Notes: generated by a model from the sequence alone, not told the origin. A stretch of 64,000 bases of DNA from Deltaproteobacteria bacterium (GCA_016713425.1 JADJPE010000005.1:5678501-5742500), one strand, 5' to 3'; positions 41,442 through 50,369 are shown, counted from the first letter of the stretch. Made by a program: numbers and translations.

Positions 41442-43237
41442 TCGTCGTCCACCTTGAGCACCGACAGGAAGGCCTCCTGCGGAATCTCGACGCTCCCCAC
41501 TTGCTTCATCCGTTTCTTTCCTTCCTTCTGGCGCTCGAGCAGCTTTCGCTTTCGTGTGATGTCGCCGCCGTAGCACTTCGCCGTCACATCCTTGCGGTAG
41601 GCCTTCACGGTCTCGCGCGCGATCACGCGCGCTCCGACCGCTGCTTGAATGGCCACGTCGAACTGCTGACGCGGGATGATCTTCCGAAGCCGTTCAACCA
41701 GAAGCTTCCCACGCAAATAGGCGCGATCGCGATGCACGATGATCGACAGAGCGTCGATTCGCTCACCGTTGAGGAGAACGTCGAGGCGAACGAGGGGCGC
41801 CGCCGAGTAGCCCGAGAGTTCGTAGTCGAGCGACGCATAGCCTCGGCTGGCTGACTTCATCTTATCGAAGAAGTCGTACACGATCTCAGCGAACGGGAGC
41901 CGATACGTCACCAAGACTCGGTTTCGTGCCAAGTACTCGATGCCCACTTGAGTACCGCGACGGTCCTCGCAGAGCTTCAGAATCGCGCCCACATACTCTG
42001 CCGGGGTGTGGATCTTCGCCGTGACGATCGGCTCTTCGAGCTTCTCCATCTTGTCGGCCGGTGGGAGCTGAGCTGGATTGTCGATGGACTTCGTCTCACC
42101 GTCGTTCATCGTGGCGATGTAGATCGTGGTGGGTGAGGTGGTGATGAGCTCCGCGTCGAACTCGCGTTCGAGCCGCTCTTGCACGATGTTCATGTGCAAG
42201 AGCCCCAAGAAACCACATCGAAAACCGAAACCAAGCGCTTGGGAGGCTTCAGGTTCGAAGCTGAAGGCCGCATCGTTGAGACGAAGCTTCTCGAGCGCAT
42301 CGCGAAGGTTCTCGTAGCCCGAAGACTGAATCGGAAAGAAGCCGGCAAAGACCATCGGCTTGACCGCTCGAAATCCGGGAAGAACCGGCGTATCGGGGCG
42401 CTCGGCCTCCATGACCGTGTCGCCTACGCGGGCGTCGCGCACGTCCTTGATCGCCGCCGCGAAAAAGCCGACCTCTCCGGCCGAAAGCTCGTTGATCGGC
42501 GTCGAATGGGGTGAGAACACGCCGATCTCGGTGACCTCGAAAGCCTTGCCCGGCTCCTGGCCGAAGGCGACCTGCATCCGCTTCCTCAGTGTTCCGTTCT
42601 TCACGCGAACGAGACAGATCACGCCTCGATAGGGATCGAACCACGAGTCGATCATCAAAGCCTGCAGCGGAGCCTCCGCATCGCCCTTCGGCGGCGGGAA
42701 GCGGGTCACGATCGCTTCCAAGAGCGCGTCCACACCCTGTCCCGTCTTGGCAGACGTCAACACCGCATCGTGTGCTTCGATGCCCACGAGCTCCTCGATC
42801 TCCTCCATGACTTCCTCGGGGCGCGCACTCGGGAGGTCGATCTTGTTGATCACCGGCGCGATCTCGAGATCCTGGTCGACCGCGAGGTAGACGTTCGCAA
42901 GGGTCTGAGCTTCCACGCCTTGGCTCGCGTCCACCACGAGCAACGCCCCTTCACACGCCGCGAGCGACCGCGAGACCTCATACGTGAAGTCGACGTGGCC
43001 GGGGGTATCAATGAGGTTCAGCTGATAGGTCTCACCATCTTGGGCTTTGTACGCCAGGCGAACGGCTTGCGCCTTGATGGTGATTCCGCGTTCGCGCTCG
43101 AGGTCCATCTTGTCGAGGAATTGCTCGGTGCTCTCGCGCTGAGACAGCGCGCCGGTCAGCTCGAGGATACGGTCGGCCAACGTGGACTTCCCGTGGTCGA
43201 TATGGGCGATGATGGAGAAGTTGCGAATACGCTTCAT
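41438..43237 (-). CDS. lepA: elongation factor 4 (LepA)
   Basis: 599 residues, standard for LepA. It is a ribosomal GTPase that back-translocates or remodels stalled ribosomes and helps in 30S assembly. The G1 box is AHIDHGKST, G3 DTPGHVDF, G4 NKID. Unlike EF-G it lacks the full domain IV and ends with the LepA-specific C-terminal domain (RKRKLLERQKEGKKRMK). The block VGSVEIPQEAFLSVL near the end is also family-typical. Its stop overlaps the lepB start (GTGA), giving the classic lepA-lepB operon. It diverges from serA across a 203-base gap. Confidence 0.97.
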   Translation of the reverse strand: MKRIRNFSIIAHIDHGKSTLADRILELTGALSQRESTEQFLDKMDLERERGITIKAQAVRLAYKAQDGETYQLNLIDTPGHVDFTYEVSRSLAACEGALLVVDASQGVEAQTLANVYLAVDQDLEIAPVINKIDLPSARPEEVMEEIEELVGIEAHDAVLTSAKTGQGVDALLEAIVTRFPPPKGDAEAPLQALMIDSWFDPYRGVICLVRVKNGTLRKRMQVAFGQEPGKAFEVTEIGVFSPHSTPINELSAGEVGFFAAAIKDVRDARVGDTVMEAERPDTPVLPGFRAVKPMVFAGFFPIQSSGYENLRDALEKLRLNDAAFSFEPEASQALGFGFRCGFLGLLHMNIVQERLEREFDAELITTSPTTIYIATMNDGETKSIDNPAQLPPADKMEKLEEPIVTAKIHTPAEYVGAILKLCEDRRGTQVGIEYLARNRVLVTYRLPFAEIVYDFFDKMKSASRGYASLDYELSGYSAAPLVRLDVLLNGERIDALSIIVHRDRAYLRGKLLVERLRKIIPRQQFDVAIQAAVGARVIARETVKAYRKDVTAKCYGGDITRKRKLLERQKEGKKRMKQVGSVEIPQEAFLSVLKVDDE

Positions 43238-43440
43238 CGGAGGTGCGGATGGGCCAATACAAGACGACTGAAGAGAAGAGCTAGCAGCTTTTTCGCGATT
43301 GCGCTCGAAGGAACATGCCCCGAGGCCTGCGGCCCCAGATCGGCCGGACGCGCACGTGCGTCATTAGTGGTTTTCGCGCAGACTTCGCGCGCAGACAGTT
43401 CTTCTGGCCGCCACGACACGCCCGCGCTAGGGTGCCGCCC

Positions 43441-45042
43441 ATGAGCGCGAAACCATGGAAAGTGCTGGTCAGCGACAAGCTTGCCAAAGAGGGCTTGGCG
43501 GTCTTCGAAGCCGCCGAGGGGATCTCGGTCGATGTGAAGGTCGGCCTCACGCCTGATGAGCTCGAGAACATCATCGGGAACTACGACGCCCTCGCGATTC
43601 GAAGCGCAACCCAAGTGGACCGCCGAATCCTGACGGCCGCCCGGAATCTGAAGATCGTCGGTCGAGCAGGCATCGGCGTCGACAACGTGGACGTACCCGC
43701 CGCGAGCGAGCGCGGGATTCTCGTGGTGAACACGCCCGAGGGCAACGTCGTCACGACGGCGGAGCACGCCATCTCCTTGATGTGTGCTTTGGCGCGTCGA
43801 ATCCCGCAGGCCACCGCGTCGATGAAGCAGGGCAAGTGGGAGAAGAACAAGTTCCAAGGCCGTGAGATGGCGGGCAAAGTGCTCGGCATCATCGGACTTG
43901 GCAACATCGGCAAGATCGTGGCCAACCGCGCCTTCGGCCTCAAGATGGAGGTCATCGCGTACGATCCGTACATCACGCCCGAGCGGGCTCGGGAGCTCGG
44001 TGTCGAGGCCGTCGAGCTCGATGCGCTGTTGACGCGCGCGGACTTCGTCACGCTGCACGTGCCGATGGTCGAAGCCACGAAGAACATCATCAGCAAGGAC
44101 GCCATCCGGAAGATGAAGCCCGGTGCGTTCCTCATCAACGCCGCGCGCGGAGGCCTCGTCGATGAACGCGCGGCCGCCGAGGCCCTCAAGGAAGGCCACC
44201 TCGCAGGCGCGGCGTTCGACGTCTTCGTCGAGGAGCCGCCGGCCAAAGACAATCCTCTGCTCGGGCTCGACAACGTGGTTCTCACGCCCCACCTCGGCGC
44301 ATCGACCGAAGAAGCTCAGGTCAACGTATCGGTCGCCGTGGCCGAACAGATCATCGAGTACCTCGTGAAGGGCGTCATCAAGAGCGCGGTCAATGCCCCG
44401 ACGGTCTCCGCCGACCTGATGAGCACCCTCGGGCCGTACATTCGACTCGGGCGCAAGGCAGGCAAGATGGCGGCGCAGATCCACCAAGGCGGCGTGCGCG
44501 AGATCCGCGCGATCTACGCCGGCGATCTCGCAGAGCTTCCGATGGGTCCGGTCACCGCCGCTATGCTCGCCGGGGTCCTCGAAACGGCTTTGGCCTGCGA
44601 GGTCAACCCGGTGAGCGCGCCCTACATGGCCAAGGAGCGAGGCATCAACGTCGTCGAGGAACGCACGTCGCTCCCAACGGACTTCGCGCGAGCGATTGTT
44701 CTCAAGGTGCACGGCGGCGGCTCAAAGACGGAGATCGTCGGCGCCTTGTTCGGTGAGGACGAACGGATCGTGCGCGTGAATGGGACACATCTCGAGATCG
44801 TTCCCGAGGGTGCGATCTTGTTGACCCGCCACTTCGATCGCCCCGGCGTGATTGGGCGCATCGGGACCATCCTCGGCGAGGCGGGCGTCAACATCTCGCG
44901 ACTCAATCTCTCGAAACGGGAAGAGGATTCGGGGCTCGCCGAGGCCGTCGTCTCGATCGAACGGCCGGTCACGCCAGAAGTCCTCAAAGCCATCGAAGCC
45001 CTCGACGGCATTGAGCGCGTCGTTCAGCTCAATCTCGATTGA
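43441..45042 (+). CDS. serA: D-3-phosphoglycerate dehydrogenase with C-terminal ACT domain
   Basis: About 533 residues from the ATG at 43441 (MSAKPWKVLVSDKLAKEG). SerA oxidises 3-phosphoglycerate in serine synthesis. The NAD-binding domain has GIIGLGNIGKIVA (from about residue 145). The catalytic Arg, Glu and His lie in NAARGGLVDE, DVFVEEPP and TPHLGAST. An intervening domain (about 310-450, YIRLGRKAGKMAAQ) precedes the ACT domain, which begins LLTRHFDRPGVIGRIGTIL and often mediates serine feedback. This is the long SerA type of Mycobacterium and Bacillus. A strong hairpin follows the stop. Confidence 0.95.
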   Translation: MSAKPWKVLVSDKLAKEGLAVFEAAEGISVDVKVGLTPDELENIIGNYDALAIRSATQVDRRILTAARNLKIVGRAGIGVDNVDVPAASERGILVVNTPEGNVVTTAEHAISLMCALARRIPQATASMKQGKWEKNKFQGREMAGKVLGIIGLGNIGKIVANRAFGLKMEVIAYDPYITPERARELGVEAVELDALLTRADFVTLHVPMVEATKNIISKDAIRKMKPGAFLINAARGGLVDERAAAEALKEGHLAGAAFDVFVEEPPAKDNPLLGLDNVVLTPHLGASTEEAQVNVSVAVAEQIIEYLVKGVIKSAVNAPTVSADLMSTLGPYIRLGRKAGKMAAQIHQGGVREIRAIYAGDLAELPMGPVTAAMLAGVLETALACEVNPVSAPYMAKERGINVVEERTSLPTDFARAIVLKVHGGGSKTEIVGALFGEDERIVRVNGTHLEIVPEGAILLTRHFDRPGVIGRIGTILGEAGVNISRLNLSKREEDSGLAEAVVSIERPVTPEVLKAIEALDGIERVVQLNLD

Positions 45043-45057
45043 TTTGGCGTCGGTCGA

Positions 45058-45084
45058 GCCGGGCGTCCGCGCCCGGCCTTGTTT
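45058..45084 (+). terminator. probable rho-independent terminator of serA
   Basis: A perfect 8-bp GC stem (GCCGGGCG pairing with CGCCCGGC, tetraloop TCCG) lies 16 bases after the serA stop and is followed by CTTGTTT. Position and structure fit a terminator for serA; it may also separate serA from the convergent nuoC copy. Confidence 0.6.
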
Positions 45085-45121
45085 GCGAGGACGTTCAAGC
45101 TTGTTTGCGGGGACGTTCAAG
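45078..45121. repeat. 22-bp direct repeat between serA and nuoC copy 1
   Basis: Two adjacent 22-bp copies of the unit CTTGTTTGCGAGGACGTTCA plus AG, differing at one base, sit in the convergent gap. They share the T-rich flank of the serA hairpin. Confidence 0.7.
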
Positions 45122-45139
45122 CTGGAACGGCCACCATCG

Positions 45140-45637
45140 CTACAGGTGGCGCTGGCCCTCGCGAGGCGGGATCCGGGGCTGGCGGTGTTCCATGTCGTAG
45201 TCTTTACGGAGCGGATGCCCCTGGAACTCGTCATAGGTCAAGATCCGGCGAAGGTCCGGATGTCCTTCGAAGCGAATACCGTAGAGATCCCAGGCTTCAC
45301 GCTCCATCCAGTTCGCTGACTTCCAGACGCTCATGACCGAAGGCACCGCCGGCTCGCCGTCTTCGAGTTCGACCTTCAACCGGAGGCGGTGGTTTCGCGA
45401 CAGACTGTAGAGGTGATAGACGACCTCGAACCGGGGCGACTTCACGTTGAGATAATCGACTGCGGTCAGATCGGACAGCATCTCGAACGCACAGACGAGG
45501 TCCGTTCGCAAGAAGCTGCAGATCTCGACAAGCCGTTCGCCTCGAAGGACCACGGTTTCGTCGCCGTGCTCAGCATGCGTCCGCACGACTTCCGACGAGA
45601 AACGATCGACCAATCTTTCCAAAGCCTCTGCGCTCAC
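45140..45637 (-). CDS. nuoC: NADH-quinone oxidoreductase subunit C, copy 1
   Basis: About 165 residues from a GTG at 45637 behind a GGAG element; a GTG at 45673 is also open. NuoC (30 kDa) belongs to the peripheral arm and packs against NuoB and NuoD. The family blocks are VYHLYSLSRNHRLRLKVEL, WMEREAWDLYGIRFEGHPDLRRIL and GHPLRKDY. It is shorter than the second NuoC at 50370 and lacks that protein's tail. It closes the minus-strand nuoA-B-C set; no nuoD follows, because the next gene, serA, is convergent. Confidence 0.9.
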   Translation of the reverse strand: MSAEALERLVDRFSSEVVRTHAEHGDETVVLRGERLVEICSFLRTDLVCAFEMLSDLTAVDYLNVKSPRFEVVYHLYSLSRNHRLRLKVELEDGEPAVPSVMSVWKSANWMEREAWDLYGIRFEGHPDLRRILTYDEFQGHPLRKDYDMEHRQPRIPPREGQRHL

Positions 45638-45803
45638 AGCCTTTGCTCCATTCCGCGATCCGTGGCGATGCACGCAACCGCATCCATCCTAGGCGAAGCC
45701 GAGCGAAACAACCGCTGAGCGACGCCGCGCGAACTCACCGCTCAGCGACACACGCGCACCTCTGCACCTCTGCCTATTCACCCTCGTGCTCGCCAAACCC
45801 TCG

Positions 45804-46343
45804 TCAGTCCACAATGGGAAGAAGTGGACGTCGCTCTTCTTTGACCTTCTCTTGCAACATCATGATCGCGTCGAGAACGGCCTCCGGGCGCGGAGGACAA
45901 CCAGGAATATAGACATCGACCGGAATGATCGTATCGATGCCCTGAACCGTCGCGTAGTTGCGGTAGAACCCACCGCTCGAAGCACAGACACCAAAGCTGA
46001 TGACCCACTTCGGCTCGGCCATTTGCTCATAAACGGTTCGCAGGACGGGGGCCTGCTTGTGACTGATCGTCCCGACCACCATCAACAAATCGGCCTGCCG
46101 GGGCGAGAACCGCGGCAGCTCGGCGCCAAACCGCGCGTAATCATAGCGGGGCCCGGCCGTGGCCATGTACTCCATGCCACAACACGCGGTCACGAACGGA
46201 TACTGGAAGAACGACCACCGCCGCCCCCAGTTGACCGCGTTCTGTACGGTCTCGTTCTTGTTCAGAAGTCGGCGGAAAAAACCCTCCGCCGCCTTCACGG
46301 TTGTCACCGCCGCTTCCTGACCTAAGAGCTTCTCGCTCGACAT
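45804..46343 (-). CDS. nuoB: NADH-quinone oxidoreductase subunit B, copy 1
   Basis: 179 residues. NuoB carries the N2 [4Fe-4S] cluster that passes electrons to quinone. The vicinal ligands lie in TACCGMEYM; further cysteines are in SFGVCASSGG and IPGCPPRPEA. The helix FSPRQADLLMVVGT is the standard NuoB core. The Shine-Dalgarno AGGAG sits 6 bases before the ATG. It follows nuoA and is 166 bases from nuoC on the same strand. It diverges clearly from the second NuoB (49781), especially around ACCG and the C-terminal region, so the two copies are not recent duplicates. Confidence 0.94.
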   Translation of the reverse strand: MSSEKLLGQEAAVTTVKAAEGFFRRLLNKNETVQNAVNWGRRWSFFQYPFVTACCGMEYMATAGPRYDYARFGAELPRFSPRQADLLMVVGTISHKQAPVLRTVYEQMAEPKWVISFGVCASSGGFYRNYATVQGIDTIIPVDVYIPGCPPRPEAVLDAIMMLQEKVKEERRPLLPIVD

Positions 46344-46373
46344 TCTGTCTCCTCAGCCCACGGCGCGCACGGC

Positions 46374-46727
46374 CTATTCCCAGTCGAGGGCGCCCTTCTT
46401 CCAGACGTACACGAGCCCGAGCACCAGCACCGAAGTGAAGGTAATCATGCTCCAAAACCCAAGCCAGCCGAGGTCCTTGAAGACCACAGCCCAGGGGTAC
46501 AAGAAGACCACCTCCATATCGAAGAGGATGAACAACAACGCCACGACATAGAACTTCACAGAGATCCGCTGCCGGAGAGGTCTCTTGGCGATTTGCCCGC
46601 ATTCGAAGGGCTGGTCCTTCAGCGGGTTGCGCGCCTTCGGACCGAGGACCGTCCCCAAAGTGTGGAGAAGACCTGCGATCCCGAGCGCAATGATCAAGAG
46701 AATTAGAAGCGTTCCGTAGCTGTGCAC
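46374..46727 (-). CDS. nuoA: NADH-quinone oxidoreductase subunit A, copy 1
   Basis: 117 residues with three membrane helices (LLILLIIALGIAGLLHTL, FYVVALLFILFDMEVVFLYP, FWSMITFTSVLVLGLVYVW). The family motif FECGQ and the acidic FDMEVVFLYPW are present. NuoA sits at the base of the peripheral arm near the quinone site. The start is a GTG at 46727 with a weak Shine-Dalgarno. It begins the minus-strand nuoABC set, 59 bases downstream of the degenerate kinase gene, so both may share a transcript. Confidence 0.93.
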   Translation of the reverse strand: MHSYGTLLILLIIALGIAGLLHTLGTVLGPKARNPLKDQPFECGQIAKRPLRQRISVKFYVVALLFILFDMEVVFLYPWAVVFKDLGWLGFWSMITFTSVLVLGLVYVWKKGALDWE

Positions 46728-46786
46728 GCCGAGGTCGTGACTACCAGGATTCCCGGCCCTGAGCCAGCGCTATCACGACGCGCCCA

Positions 46787-49180
46787 TCATTCCCCATCAC
46801 CGTGGGTCTCATCCCTCGGCGGCTCAGAAGCGCGAAGACCGGCATACGTGGAAAAACTGGAAAGCCCAGGAAGACTCGAAGATCTCGGCGTCGAAGCCTC
46901 AGCCACCTGGCTCGGGAGCCGAACCTCGGCATCATCCTGCATCAAGACCCAATGCAGATCTGTCGAGACCGATGAGGAACCTTCGGGCCCCACACGCAGC
47001 GAAACAAACGCACTCGTCGTGCGCATTTCGGTCGGGATCGTTCCGATGGGCCGCCCGTCGACGAAGGCGACTTGCCCTCGAGGTTCCGTGATTCGAAGGC
47101 GAAAGGCTCGAGACACCTTCTCGAAATGGAGCCGCACCACCGAATCACCCCCGAGCTCAGGGCATCGAACCAAACGCGCCCCGCGCCCCCGTCCCGACCC
47201 CGGCCGAATGACGGCAGCACCCGGAATCCGGTGGCTCGGACCAGCCCCGATGTCGACCTCAACCCCCGTCAGGCTGCTCGCTTCCGGCGACGTGATCTCG
47301 ATCGAGCAGGTCATCTCGGGAAGCGGAGTCAGCGCCACGCGAAGGTGCCCTCGCTGCGGCAGAGAAAGTCGGAGAGGTTCAAACCCCTTCGCGACAAGAA
47401 GGACCACGCCACCTTGCTCTGCGCCCACCAAAAAAGTGAGCGGCCCTCGTCCTAGGACCCGACCGTCCGCCTCAGAGACGACCAGCGCACTGGGCGGATC
47501 GACATCGAGGTGGAGCTCATTCACCTCCGGCTCGCTTACGACCGCCGCCACGTCACCGGCTTGATCGCCCGACCGTCCGAGCAAGGCCATGATGCCCGAG
47601 ACAACCAAGAACAGAAGCGCCGCGACGACCACCCGTCCCGAGCGCGGAACGGCGGCGGCCGCCGCGAGCTCGACGTCGAGATCGTCGTCGCCTTCATCGA
47701 CCTCAAGGGCCGCAGTGGCGCTCCGCCGTCCGAACGGCGCCGGACGCGGAATCCCGCGGTCATCCTCGCACCCAACCGATGCGGCCGGGTGTTTCGTGAG
47801 CGAGGCGTCCGGGGCGGACATCTCGCCCGACACGCCGTCGGACAGGGCGTAACCGTGGAAATATGCCCCGCGGGGATGGACGACGGCGCTCCAGGGGCTC
47901 TCGCCACTCGGGAGTACAGGCTCGGCCCAAGCCGCAGCGAGGGCTGCGAGTTCTTGCTCCGACCCAAGCCCGTCCGAAGGAAGCGCGTCCGAAGGCACCG
48001 CATCCGCGGGGCCCATGTGCTCGGCGGACCCCGACGGCAGCGCAGACGCGGGGACGGGCTCCTCCACAGCGGAGAACCGCGCCCCGACGATCGGATCGAA
48101 CCCAGCATGTGGGCTCAAGCGGTCGATGACGGTGGGGCCAGCCAGCGACGACGCAAACTCGATGGCCGTAATGGCTTCGGATCCGGAAGCCGGTCGTGCA
48201 CCGGGACGCGAGCCTCGCAGCAAACCCGCGAGCGCTCGCGTCGCCGCGGCGAGTGACGGGCGCCGATCGGGATCGGCCTCGGTCATCCGCGCCAGCAGAT
48301 CAGCGAGGGACATCGAGATGCGCCGATCGTCGACGAGCTCGCCCAGCAAGGCCCCGAGTCGAAAGATGTCGCCGGCGGCGCCCACCCGTCCGGCGAGCCG
48401 CTCCTCGGGCGCCAGGCGCAGGGCAGCGACGCTCTCGTCCAACCAACCGACCGGAATGGCTATCGGGACGCCGAGAGGAACGATCGTTCCGTCAACCCCC
48501 TCACCTATCCAGAGGACCTCCTCAGTCAGGGTCGGATGGGCCCAGCCACGTTCGTGTCCGGCCGCGAGGACGGACGCCACTTTCAAGCCAAGTCCGATGA
48601 CGTCACGCTCGGGCCATTTCAACGTGGCCGAAGATCCGGCGCCCAAAGGCGCGGGTCGCAAGACGGGCGGCGGCAGCAGCGGGGCACCGCTCGCCGGCCA
48701 AGGAAGAGCCCAAAACAGCACTCTGCCCAAGGCAGGCGTCTCCGCGTGACCGTGTGCGTGGACAATCGCCTCCCCGCTCGAAACGAGCTCCGCCGTTCGG
48801 CGAGCGACCGTCCGCTCAACCTCTCGCCGCGCGCCGTATTCGTGCTCGTTCAGGCAAGCCCGAAGCCGCGAGACCTGAAGCAGCCGCCGGGCGCCACCCG
48901 CATCGTACGCGTCGAAGAACAGCGTTCCCGGTCCGCGCGCGACCAGGGCACGAACCTCGAAAGGCCCGACTCGTTCCCACCTTTCCCGCGCCTCGGACCG
49001 GTCGACCATCTCAACGCTTTCGTCCGATTCGACGCCGACGTCGGGCCCCTCGCACACGGAAGCATGGCGCACCTCTTCCTCCGCCTGGGCCGTATCGCGC
49101 GCCTTCGAATCGGAGGCGTGATCGCCGCTGAAGTCCTCGGACCGCGCGTCCGAGATCTGGTTTTGTTGCGAAGCCGACAC
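46787..49180 (-). CDS. degenerate protein-kinase (pseudokinase) membrane protein
   Basis: 797 residues from a GTG at 49180 with GGAGAG 6 bases upstream. Residues 70-320 have the outline of a bacterial Ser/Thr kinase: a glycine-rich N-lobe (VRALVARGPGTLFFDAYD), then a C-lobe with APEERLAG (258-265), AAGDIFRLGALL (268-279) and DPDRRPS (303-309). The catalytic elements are missing: HPTLTEEVLW stands where HRDLKPxN should be, and PLG replaces DFG. One membrane helix (about 513-535, VVVAALLFLVVSGIMALL) leads to an outer domain that resembles PEGA repeats (LHLDVDPPSALVVSEADG, VAFVDGRPIGTIP). It may be a phospho-independent scaffold for the nearby respiratory genes. Confidence 0.78.
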   Translation of the reverse strand: MSASQQNQISDARSEDFSGDHASDSKARDTAQAEEEVRHASVCEGPDVGVESDESVEMVDRSEARERWERVGPFEVRALVARGPGTLFFDAYDAGGARRLLQVSRLRACLNEHEYGARREVERTVARRTAELVSSGEAIVHAHGHAETPALGRVLFWALPWPASGAPLLPPPVLRPAPLGAGSSATLKWPERDVIGLGLKVASVLAAGHERGWAHPTLTEEVLWIGEGVDGTIVPLGVPIAIPVGWLDESVAALRLAPEERLAGRVGAAGDIFRLGALLGELVDDRRISMSLADLLARMTEADPDRRPSLAAATRALAGLLRGSRPGARPASGSEAITAIEFASSLAGPTVIDRLSPHAGFDPIVGARFSAVEEPVPASALPSGSAEHMGPADAVPSDALPSDGLGSEQELAALAAAWAEPVLPSGESPWSAVVHPRGAYFHGYALSDGVSGEMSAPDASLTKHPAASVGCEDDRGIPRPAPFGRRSATAALEVDEGDDDLDVELAAAAAVPRSGRVVVAALLFLVVSGIMALLGRSGDQAGDVAAVVSEPEVNELHLDVDPPSALVVSEADGRVLGRGPLTFLVGAEQGGVVLLVAKGFEPLRLSLPQRGHLRVALTPLPEMTCSIEITSPEASSLTGVEVDIGAGPSHRIPGAAVIRPGSGRGRGARLVRCPELGGDSVVRLHFEKVSRAFRLRITEPRGQVAFVDGRPIGTIPTEMRTTSAFVSLRVGPEGSSSVSTDLHWVLMQDDAEVRLPSQVAEASTPRSSSLPGLSSFSTYAGLRASEPPRDETHGDGE

Positions 49181-49216
49181 TCGAGACTCTCCGTTAGTGC
49201 GCTACGGACCTGAGGA

Positions 49217-49231
49217 CCATCCGTCGGATGG
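49217..49231. promoter_or_regulatory. 15-bp palindrome upstream of nuoA copy 2
   Basis: CCATCCG-T-CGGATGG is a perfect palindrome (7-bp arms, 1-base centre) 37 bases before the divergent pseudokinase start and about 104 bases before nuoA copy 2. It could be an operator for either gene. Confidence 0.4.
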
Positions 49232-49274
49232 CCATCGTAATTTCGTACAGGTGCTTCCACGACCGTCGCCAACG

Positions 49275-49297
49275 TTGACTTGAAGCGGCTGCTTCAA
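49275..49297 (+). promoter_or_regulatory. TTGACT plus 18-bp inverted repeat before nuoA copy 2
   Basis: TTGACT (49275-49280) is followed by TTGAAGC-GGCT-GCTTCAA (49280-49297), a perfect inverted repeat with 7-bp arms. The TAGGAG 17 bases after TTGACT is a poor -10 match. The block lies 38 bases before the nuoA start, so it could be a promoter with an operator, or a hairpin in the leader. Confidence 0.4.
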
Positions 49298-49334
49298 TAG
49301 GAGGACCCGGGGTCACGAGAGTTCGAGGGAAACC

Positions 49335-49721
49335 ATGGCGTTCGACTTTGCACAGGTCCTCATCTTCACGCTCGTCGCGCTCGGATTCGTCTTCGTGGCG
49401 CTGAGCCTCGCGCGCTGGGTGTCACCGAGATTCCCAAGCAAAGACAAGGGAGACACGTACGAATGCGGAGAGCGCCCTCAAGGACCGGCTTGGTTTAATT
49501 TCAACCCACGGTTCTACGTCGTCGCCCTCATTTTCGTCGTCTTCGACGTCGAGATCGCGCTGACCTTCCCGATTGCTGCCGCATTCCGGAGCTGGATGCT
49601 GAATGGGGCCGGGTGGCTCGCCTTCGTCGAGCTTCTCTTCTTCACGGCCATCTTGGTCGCCGGCCTCGCCTACGCCTGGCGCAAAGGTGACCTCGAGTGG
49701 GTCAAATCAGCAAAGGAATGA
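49335..49721 (+). CDS. nuoA: NADH-quinone oxidoreductase subunit A, copy 2
   Basis: 128 residues with three membrane helices: the N-terminal one (FAQVLIFTLVALGFVFVALS), FYVVALIFVVFDVEIALTFP and the last (AFVELLFFTAILVAGLAYAW). The family motif is YECGERPQGPAWF, different from the FECGQIAKR of copy 1. A GAGGGA Shine-Dalgarno sits 5 bases before the ATG. It heads the plus-strand set nuoA-B-C-D-H-I. Two dyad elements lie in the 154-base gap upstream. Its sequence is distinct enough from copy 1 that the two sets are probably old paralogues. Confidence 0.93.
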   Translation: MAFDFAQVLIFTLVALGFVFVALSLARWVSPRFPSKDKGDTYECGERPQGPAWFNFNPRFYVVALIFVVFDVEIALTFPIAAAFRSWMLNGAGWLAFVELLFFTAILVAGLAYAWRKGDLEWVKSAKE

Positions 49722-49780
49722 CGAGGACAACGACGAATGCAGCCTCAGATCTCCACACGGCGGCTCAAAGGAGTCATCCG

Positions 49781-50290
49781 ATGACGAACGACAACAGCCT
49801 CATGGCCGGTGACGAAGGTATGGTCGTGCTGTCCAAGCTCGACAGCCTCATCAACTGGAACCGAAAGTCCTCGATTTGGTATCTGCTGTTTGGCCTCGCG
49901 TGCTGCGGCATCGAGCTCATGCAGACCGGTGGGCCCCGGACCGACCTCGACCGGTTCGGAGGCATCCCGCGCGCAACACCGCGTCAAGCGGATCTCATGA
50001 TCGTGGCCGGCACGTTGACCTACAAGATGGCCCTGCGGGCCAAACTCCTCTACGACCAGATGCCCGAACCTCGATATGTGATTTCGATGGGCGCCTGTGC
50101 CACGTGCGGTGGCCTGTTTCAGCTCGCCTATTCCGTGTGCAAGGGCGTCGATAAGATCATTCCCGTCGATGTGTACGTTCCTGGTTGCCCGCCGCGTCCC
50201 GAGGCACTCACCGAAGGCTTCATGCGCATCCAGGACAAGATGATGCGCGAGCGATGGGCGGCGAAGCTGAGCGGCCGAGTCCTGGGGTGA
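49781..50290 (+). CDS. nuoB: NADH-quinone oxidoreductase subunit B, copy 2
   Basis: About 169 residues from the ATG at 49781, with AAAGGAG 7 bases upstream; the open frame extends earlier but overlaps nuoA. N2-cluster cysteines lie in GLACCGIELM, SMGACATCGG and VPGCPPRPEA. The extra Cys in the ACATCGG block is not in copy 1. The core TPRQADLMIVAGTLTYKMA is standard. NuoB passes electrons to quinone next to NuoD. It is followed by nuoC copy 2 after 79 bases. Confidence 0.93.
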   Translation: MTNDNSLMAGDEGMVVLSKLDSLINWNRKSSIWYLLFGLACCGIELMQTGGPRTDLDRFGGIPRATPRQADLMIVAGTLTYKMALRAKLLYDQMPEPRYVISMGACATCGGLFQLAYSVCKGVDKIIPVDVYVPGCPPRPEALTEGFMRIQDKMMRERWAAKLSGRVLG

Positions 50291-50369
50291 CGTGAGCCTT
50301 CGCGGGTGACCGCCTCTCGAGTGAAGGGATGATATACGCGTCTCGTAAGAAACGCGATGAAGGTGAGCG

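Noticed and set aside
43234..44712. 492-codon open frame on the - strand opposite serA
   Set aside because: Shadow of serA in a GC-rich genome; composition is His/Arg/Asp-rich without any fold signature.
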